From positions 149,521 to 213,520 of the forward strand of contig NZ_JAOTPO010000008.1 in NCBI RefSeq assembly GCF_029028005.1: a stretch of 64,000 nucleotides of DNA, written 5' to 3'. Source of the stretch: Alkalihalobacterium chitinilyticum. Lineage in GTDB: Bacteria; Bacillota; Bacilli; Bacillales; Bacillaceae_F. Both the position numbers and the translations under genes were made by a program. Shown here piece by piece: positions 60,850-64,000 of the stretch; within the stretch, counting starts at the first letter, position 1, and each line of letters opens with the position of its first letter. Under the pieces are notes generated by a model that had not been told where the DNA came from, ran no database searches, and was given only the letters and a program-made list of their open reading frames with translations.

Positions 60850-61626
60850 ATGGGCATCGATTTTCATAATAAGAAAAATAAAGGAAGTTATACGACACGG
60901 AAGGCGGACCAATCATGGACTGAAGCGATACAGAAACTTGTACCGATAGGAGATGTATCTGTAGCTTTAGATGTAGGGTGTGGCGGGGGCATTTATTCTC
61001 AGGCCCTTTCTGACATGGGGATTGATTTTGTTACAGGCGTTGATTTTTCAGAAGCGATGCTTGAAGATGCGAGAGAAAATTGTAAAGACTATCCAAATAT
61101 CTCGTTTCAGCATGGTAGTGCATTTAAAACAGGAGTTGAAAGTAAAAGTTATGATCTGCTCCTTGAACGCGCATTGATCCACCATATAAAAGATTTACGT
61201 GCGTGTTTTACAGAAGGACATCGTGTCTTAAAGAACGGCGGGTTTTATATCATTCAAGACCGTACGCCTGAAGACTGCTTATTAGCTGGTTCTGATCATC
61301 ATATTAGAGGGTATTTCTTTGAACTGTTTCCGAAGCTGATTGAGAAAGAAACAAGTCGCAGACACGAAAGTCCTGTAGTAAAAGAAATGCTGAAAGAAGT
61401 TGGATTTAATCACATTGAAGAAATTAAGTTATGGGAAACAAGAAAAATTCACGACACGAAAGAGCCATTACTCCAAGATTTAAGCGAACGAACGGGTAGA
61501 AGTATTCTACACGAATTAGATAATGAAGAGTTAAATCGATTAGTAAGTCATATCGATGATGCTTTGCCAGCTGACGTAAATATTATCGAGCAAGATTGCT
61601 GGACGATTTGGAAAGCTGTGAAATAG
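60850..61626 (+). CDS. Class I SAM-dependent methyltransferase
   Basis: The 258-residue protein has motif I VALDVGCGGGIYSQALSDMG, motif II region VTGVDFSEAMLEDAREN and the post-I/III loop SYDLLLERALIHHIKDLRACFTEGHRVLKNGGFYIIQD. A C-terminal part (about 165-258) with helices may recognise the substrate, which is unknown. The start is ATG 60850 after GGGGGAATT. It is the last gene of the TetR-hydrolase-hydrolase-methyltransferase group. Confidence 0.9.
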   Translation: MGIDFHNKKNKGSYTTRKADQSWTEAIQKLVPIGDVSVALDVGCGGGIYSQALSDMGIDFVTGVDFSEAMLEDARENCKDYPNISFQHGSAFKTGVESKSYDLLLERALIHHIKDLRACFTEGHRVLKNGGFYIIQDRTPEDCLLAGSDHHIRGYFFELFPKLIEKETSRRHESPVVKEMLKEVGFNHIEEIKLWETRKIHDTKEPLLQDLSERTGRSILHELDNEELNRLVSHIDDALPADVNIIEQDCWTIWKAVK

Positions 61627-61725
61627 GAAAGGAAGTAGAATAAGTGGATTGAAAACTAAGTTGGGGATAGTAAGTAATTTTATTGTGCTAATTCCGACTG
61701 AGGTTTGACCGAGTAGATCATTTTA

Positions 61726-61745
61726 GCGGACTCACAGGCCTTTAT
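61726..61745. repeat. Single forward unit of the dispersed repeat, copy 9
   Basis: GCGGACTCACAGGCCTTTAT is followed by TTTCAATAGAATAAGTAGTTTC, the same spacer as in copies 7, 8 and 10. No reverse units follow. The rest of 61627-61997 holds no recognisable gene; the minus ORF at 61680-61952 has no support. Confidence 0.65.
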
Positions 61746-61997
61746 TTTCAATAGAATAAGTAGTTTCTGATTATGTCCATATAAATGTGTAATTACATCC
61801 GTTGAAGTCGCGGGTTTTGTGACAAAAAGAGTACTTAGTGTGGGTTCTAGTCCGTATCTCGCTCTCGGCCACTGCGCCTTACTATTAAAATTCCACCATA
61901 ATTTTAATATTTCAAAGAAAATCTTTCCAAATTTATGAAACCTTATAATCACATGTGGCGTTTCATGATTGAATTTAATAATTAGGAGATGATTTTC

Positions 61998-62561
61998 TTG
62001 AATAAATGGAAAAAGGTAACAGCAACAGTGGCAGCAGCTTCAGTATTATTATTAGGAATTCCTGCAGGGATTGGGGCGCAACAAAGTACAAATTACTCTA
62101 TTTTTGATTATGCTTCAACGGGTGTTTTAAAAGAAGGTTCACGAGGGGAAAACGTTAAGATTATGCAGCGCGCATTGAATAAAACGATGGGGGCTGAGCT
62201 AACAGAAGACGGGATCTTTGGACCGAATACAACAACAGCCGTGCTCGCGTTCCAAAAATCACATAGACATTTAGTGAATGATGGAGTGTATGGTGCACAA
62301 ACACATGCAGCACTATCTAAACAAGTGAATTCATTTGGCTTTGCAGACAGTACATTAAAGCTTGGCAGTCGAGGGGAAGCTGTAAAGACTCTACAAAAAG
62401 GGTTAAAAGATATGAGTTATAACGTAACTGTTGACGGTGTATACGGGCCAAATACAAAAACAGCCGTCACTAAATTCCAAGAGCGTTTCCCAGAGCTAAC
62501 CAACGATGGAATCTTTGGACCAAAAACGAAAAACGTAATGGATAAAGTGTTGAATGATTAG
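61998..62561 (+). CDS. Secreted peptidoglycan-binding protein
   Basis: The 187-residue protein has a signal peptide (KVTATVAAASVLLLGIPAGIGAQ) and two PG_binding_1 domains, GSRGENVKIMQRALNKTMGAELTEDGIFGPNTTTAVLAFQ and GSRGEAVKTLQKGLKDMSYNVTVDGVYGPNTKTAVTKFQ. It has no catalytic domain and should simply bind cell wall. TTG 61998 is chosen because TTAGGAG lies 9 bases upstream; the ATG at 61989 directly abuts that site. Confidence 0.88.
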   Translation: MNKWKKVTATVAAASVLLLGIPAGIGAQQSTNYSIFDYASTGVLKEGSRGENVKIMQRALNKTMGAELTEDGIFGPNTTTAVLAFQKSHRHLVNDGVYGAQTHAALSKQVNSFGFADSTLKLGSRGEAVKTLQKGLKDMSYNVTVDGVYGPNTKTAVTKFQERFPELTNDGIFGPKTKNVMDKVLND

Positions 62562-62612
62562 TATCTTGAATTAATATTGGGACAACACGATAGGGATTAT
62601 GGAATTATCCTG

Positions 62613-62640
62613 AAAAGCATTCTTTAATGGAATGCTTTTT
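62613..62640 (+). terminator. Terminator of the peptidoglycan-binding gene
   Basis: AAAAGCATTC (62613-62622) pairs with GAATGCTTTT (62630-62639), followed by TG and TTTT. Confidence 0.82.
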
Positions 62641-62786
62641 GTTTTCCATTTACTATGTTTTACCTGCCAGCAAATCTCACTCGAATTTAATATCGTTTTT
62701 TCCAAAATTGTTATGAGAACTGTAAGGAATAGTAAAATCTATTATAAGAGATAATACCAAGGAATTACATATTCGGAGGTGTGTCC

Positions 62787-63614
62787 ATGTTTTTTCACGT
62801 AAAAGAGTTACAGTACACAGCAAAACCTAGCAAGCCTGATCCGGTGTATGCGAAAAAGCTTCAAGAGGTCCTTGGTGGTCAGTATGGTGAGATATCCGTT
62901 ATGATGCAGTATCTATTTCAAGGTTGGAATTGCCGCGGCGAGAAAAAGTATCGTGACATGCTCCTTGACATTGGGACTGAAGAAATTGCACATGTGGAAA
63001 TGCTGGCTACGATGATTGCGCAACTCTTAGACAAAGCACCCGTTGAGGAACAAGAAGATGCAGCGAAAGATCCAATTATCGCAAGTGTCATGGGTGGGAT
63101 GAACCCGCAACATGCGATAGTGAACGGACTTGGTGCAAGTCCAAACGATAGTGTAGGATTCCCGTGGACAGCACGTTACACGATTGCGAGTGGAAATCTG
63201 TTAGCTGATTTTAGAGCAAACCTCAATGCCGAGTCGCAAGGAAGGCTTCAAGTTGTCCGGTTATATGAGATGACAGATGACCCTGGAGTTAGAGACATGC
63301 TTTCGTTCCTTATTGCGCGTGACAGCTATCATCAAAACCAGTGGGCAGCTGCCATTGCAGAGTTAGAAGAGAAGGAAGGCATCGTCGTTCCTAGCACGTT
63401 TAATAGAGAATATGAAAAATCAGATGTAGCCTATACATTTATGAATTGTTCTGAAGGTACGGAAAGTCAGCAAGGTCGCTGGGCTTCTGGTCCTTCGATG
63501 GATGGGTTAGGCCAGTTTACGTATGAAGCGAAACCGGTCGGTACAGGACAAGCTCCTGAACTATCTCCTGCACCTGGGTATATCCACGGAACACCGACAA
63601 CAAAGAAGCAATAA
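62787..63614 (+). CDS. Manganese catalase
   Basis: The 275-residue protein matches Mn-dependent catalases: N-terminal KELQYTAKPSKPDPVYAKKLQEVLGGQYGE, the metal-ligand helices TEEIAHVEMLATMIAQLL and LIARDSYHQNQWAAAI, with the Glu and His ligands present, and the typical AYTFMNCSEG and ASGPSMDG near the C terminus. It breaks down hydrogen peroxide, and Bacillus homologues include spore-coat catalases such as CotJC-related YdbD. TCGGAGGTG is upstream of ATG 62787. Confidence 0.93.
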   Translation: MFFHVKELQYTAKPSKPDPVYAKKLQEVLGGQYGEISVMMQYLFQGWNCRGEKKYRDMLLDIGTEEIAHVEMLATMIAQLLDKAPVEEQEDAAKDPIIASVMGGMNPQHAIVNGLGASPNDSVGFPWTARYTIASGNLLADFRANLNAESQGRLQVVRLYEMTDDPGVRDMLSFLIARDSYHQNQWAAAIAELEEKEGIVVPSTFNREYEKSDVAYTFMNCSEGTESQQGRWASGPSMDGLGQFTYEAKPVGTGQAPELSPAPGYIHGTPTTKKQ

Positions 63615-63637
63615 GGAAATCTTACGTAAGGGATGAT

Positions 63638-63687
63638 AGGGTCAGTCTCCCGATAAGTTCATTTGTTATCGAGGGGGAGTAGACCCT
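63638..63687 (+). terminator. Large imperfect hairpin after the catalase gene
   Basis: AGGGTC (63638-63643) pairs with GACCCT (63682-63687), with inner stems CTCCC/GGGAG and GATAA/TTATC. It lies 24 bases after the stop and probably ends the catalase transcript; the U-run is weak. Confidence 0.6.
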
Positions 63688-63730
63688 TCATACATTTACA
63701 CCTTTGATGGAGGCTTGTGAGAACAATTTA

Positions 63731-63796
63731 ACGGACTCACAGGCCCTTATTTTCAATTAAATTAGTATTTTTTGTACTTTAGGGGACTCAACGCGG
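63731..63796. repeat. Partial dispersed repeat, copy 10
   Basis: One forward unit (ACGGACTCACAGGCCCTTAT, 63731-63750) is followed by the usual spacer with ATTAGTATTT, then a broken second unit (GGGGACTCAACG, 63783 on). No reverse arms follow. Confidence 0.65.
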
Positions 63797-63883
63797 TTCA
63801 ACCCCCTAAGTTTGGACACATACTCACGATTCCTTCGTTTTATTTAGTTTTTCATTTTCTTCTAGCGCGCTTACGCTTACTGG

Positions 63884-63929
63884 CCTATTGATCGAGACGA
63901 ACAGAAATCTGTCCATCTCGATCAATAGG
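63884..63929 (-). terminator. Palindromic hairpin next to the partial minus-strand gene
   Basis: CCTATTGATCGAGA (63884-63897) pairs perfectly with 63916-63929; the loop has its own small stem (ACAGA/TCTGT). It lies 9 bases after the stop of the edge gene on the minus strand. A clear U-run is missing. Confidence 0.5.
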
Positions 63930-63937
63930 AATTATTC

Positions 63938-64000
63938 CTACATGGCTTGTTCTACTTGTTTTGTTTCTCCAGCTTGCCATTTCAAATAATATTCCAACGG
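63938..64000 (-). CDS. 3' end of a gene running off the window
   Basis: The minus strand reads PLEYYLKWQAGETKQVEQAM and a stop (TAG at 63938-63940). Only the last 20 codons are in the window. Amino-acid choice and the nearby hairpin support a true coding end, but the family cannot be recognised. Confidence 0.5.
   Translation of the reverse strand, partial: PLEYYLKWQAGETKQVEQAM

Noticed and set aside
61680..61952. 90-codon minus-strand ORF
   Set aside because: It includes repeat copy 9, has no start signal and its protein sequence matches nothing recognisable.

Overview
The window is chromosomal DNA from a low-GC, endospore-forming Bacillaceae bacterium. Supporting signs are strong AAGGAGG ribosome binding sites, TTG/GTG starts, U-tailed terminators, spore and cell-wall genes (GerMN lipoprotein, Ger(x)C lipoprotein, SleB-type hydrolase, LysM proteins), a PyrR attenuator and CcpA cre sites. 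Protein flavour and repeats would suit an alkaliphilic or environmental Bacillus relative, but genus cannot be fixed from the sequence alone. No prophage, CRISPR array, intact transposase, tRNA or complete rRNA gene was seen. This looks like accessory chromosome built of short operons.

Layout. 0.1-2.9 kb: two-component system plus GerMN lipoprotein. 3-5 kb: small proteins, including the DUF1659-DUF2922-YvrJ set. 5-7.6 kb: decayed and small genes (a gutted HAD phosphatase, a gutted MaoC-like gene, lipoproteins). 7.8-8.6 kb: crotonase-fold enzyme. 9.5-14 kb: Bce-type peptide-antibiotic sensing and resistance module (regulator, kinase, ABC ATPase, permease), then a PAS kinase. 16-19.5 kb: CcpA-controlled nitronate monooxygenase, small membrane proteins, NAD(P)-binding protein. 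19.8-21.6 kb: six-LysM protein. 22.6-24.1 kb: leader peptide, attenuator region and macrolide phosphotransferase. 24.2-25.8 kb: PadR/DUF2812/DUF3784. 26.4-27.7 kb: Crp-family regulator and OsmC protein. 28-32.3 kb: SleB-like hydrolase, M20 amidohydrolase, HAD phosphatase, Asp/Glu racemase. 32.5-36.3 kb: TetR-regulated acyl-CoA ligase and short-chain fatty acid transporter. 36.5-39.9 kb: orphan Ger(x)C and a second-type FtsH. 40.3-43 kb: PyrR-attenuated cytosine permease and deaminase. 43-50.9 kb: YiaA-like protein, truncated haemoglobin, three tiny membrane proteins, GntR-ABC operon, TrmO-like protein, ECF sigma/anti-sigma pair. 51.6-56 kb: acetyltransferases, MerR/TipAS regulator, NUDIX, Rpn remnant, DUF1992. 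56.5-63.6 kb: paired membrane proteins, TetR with two serine hydrolases and a methyltransferase, peptidoglycan-binding protein, manganese catalase.

The most striking non-coding feature is a dispersed family of about 180-bp intergenic elements (ten full or partial copies). Each full copy has four copies of a 20-21 bp unit arranged forward, forward, reverse, reverse, with nearly invariant 30-39-30 bp spacers. Terminal bases change together between arms of the same copy. One copy is joined to a degenerate piece of 16S rRNA sequence flanked by a 20-bp direct repeat. The copies punctuate the window between gene groups.

The best regulatory find is a 14-codon leader ORF upstream of the macrolide phosphotransferase. 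Its RIRF core resembles the ErmD leader peptide, and it lies upstream of two terminator hairpins, suggesting macrolide-inducible attenuation of mph.
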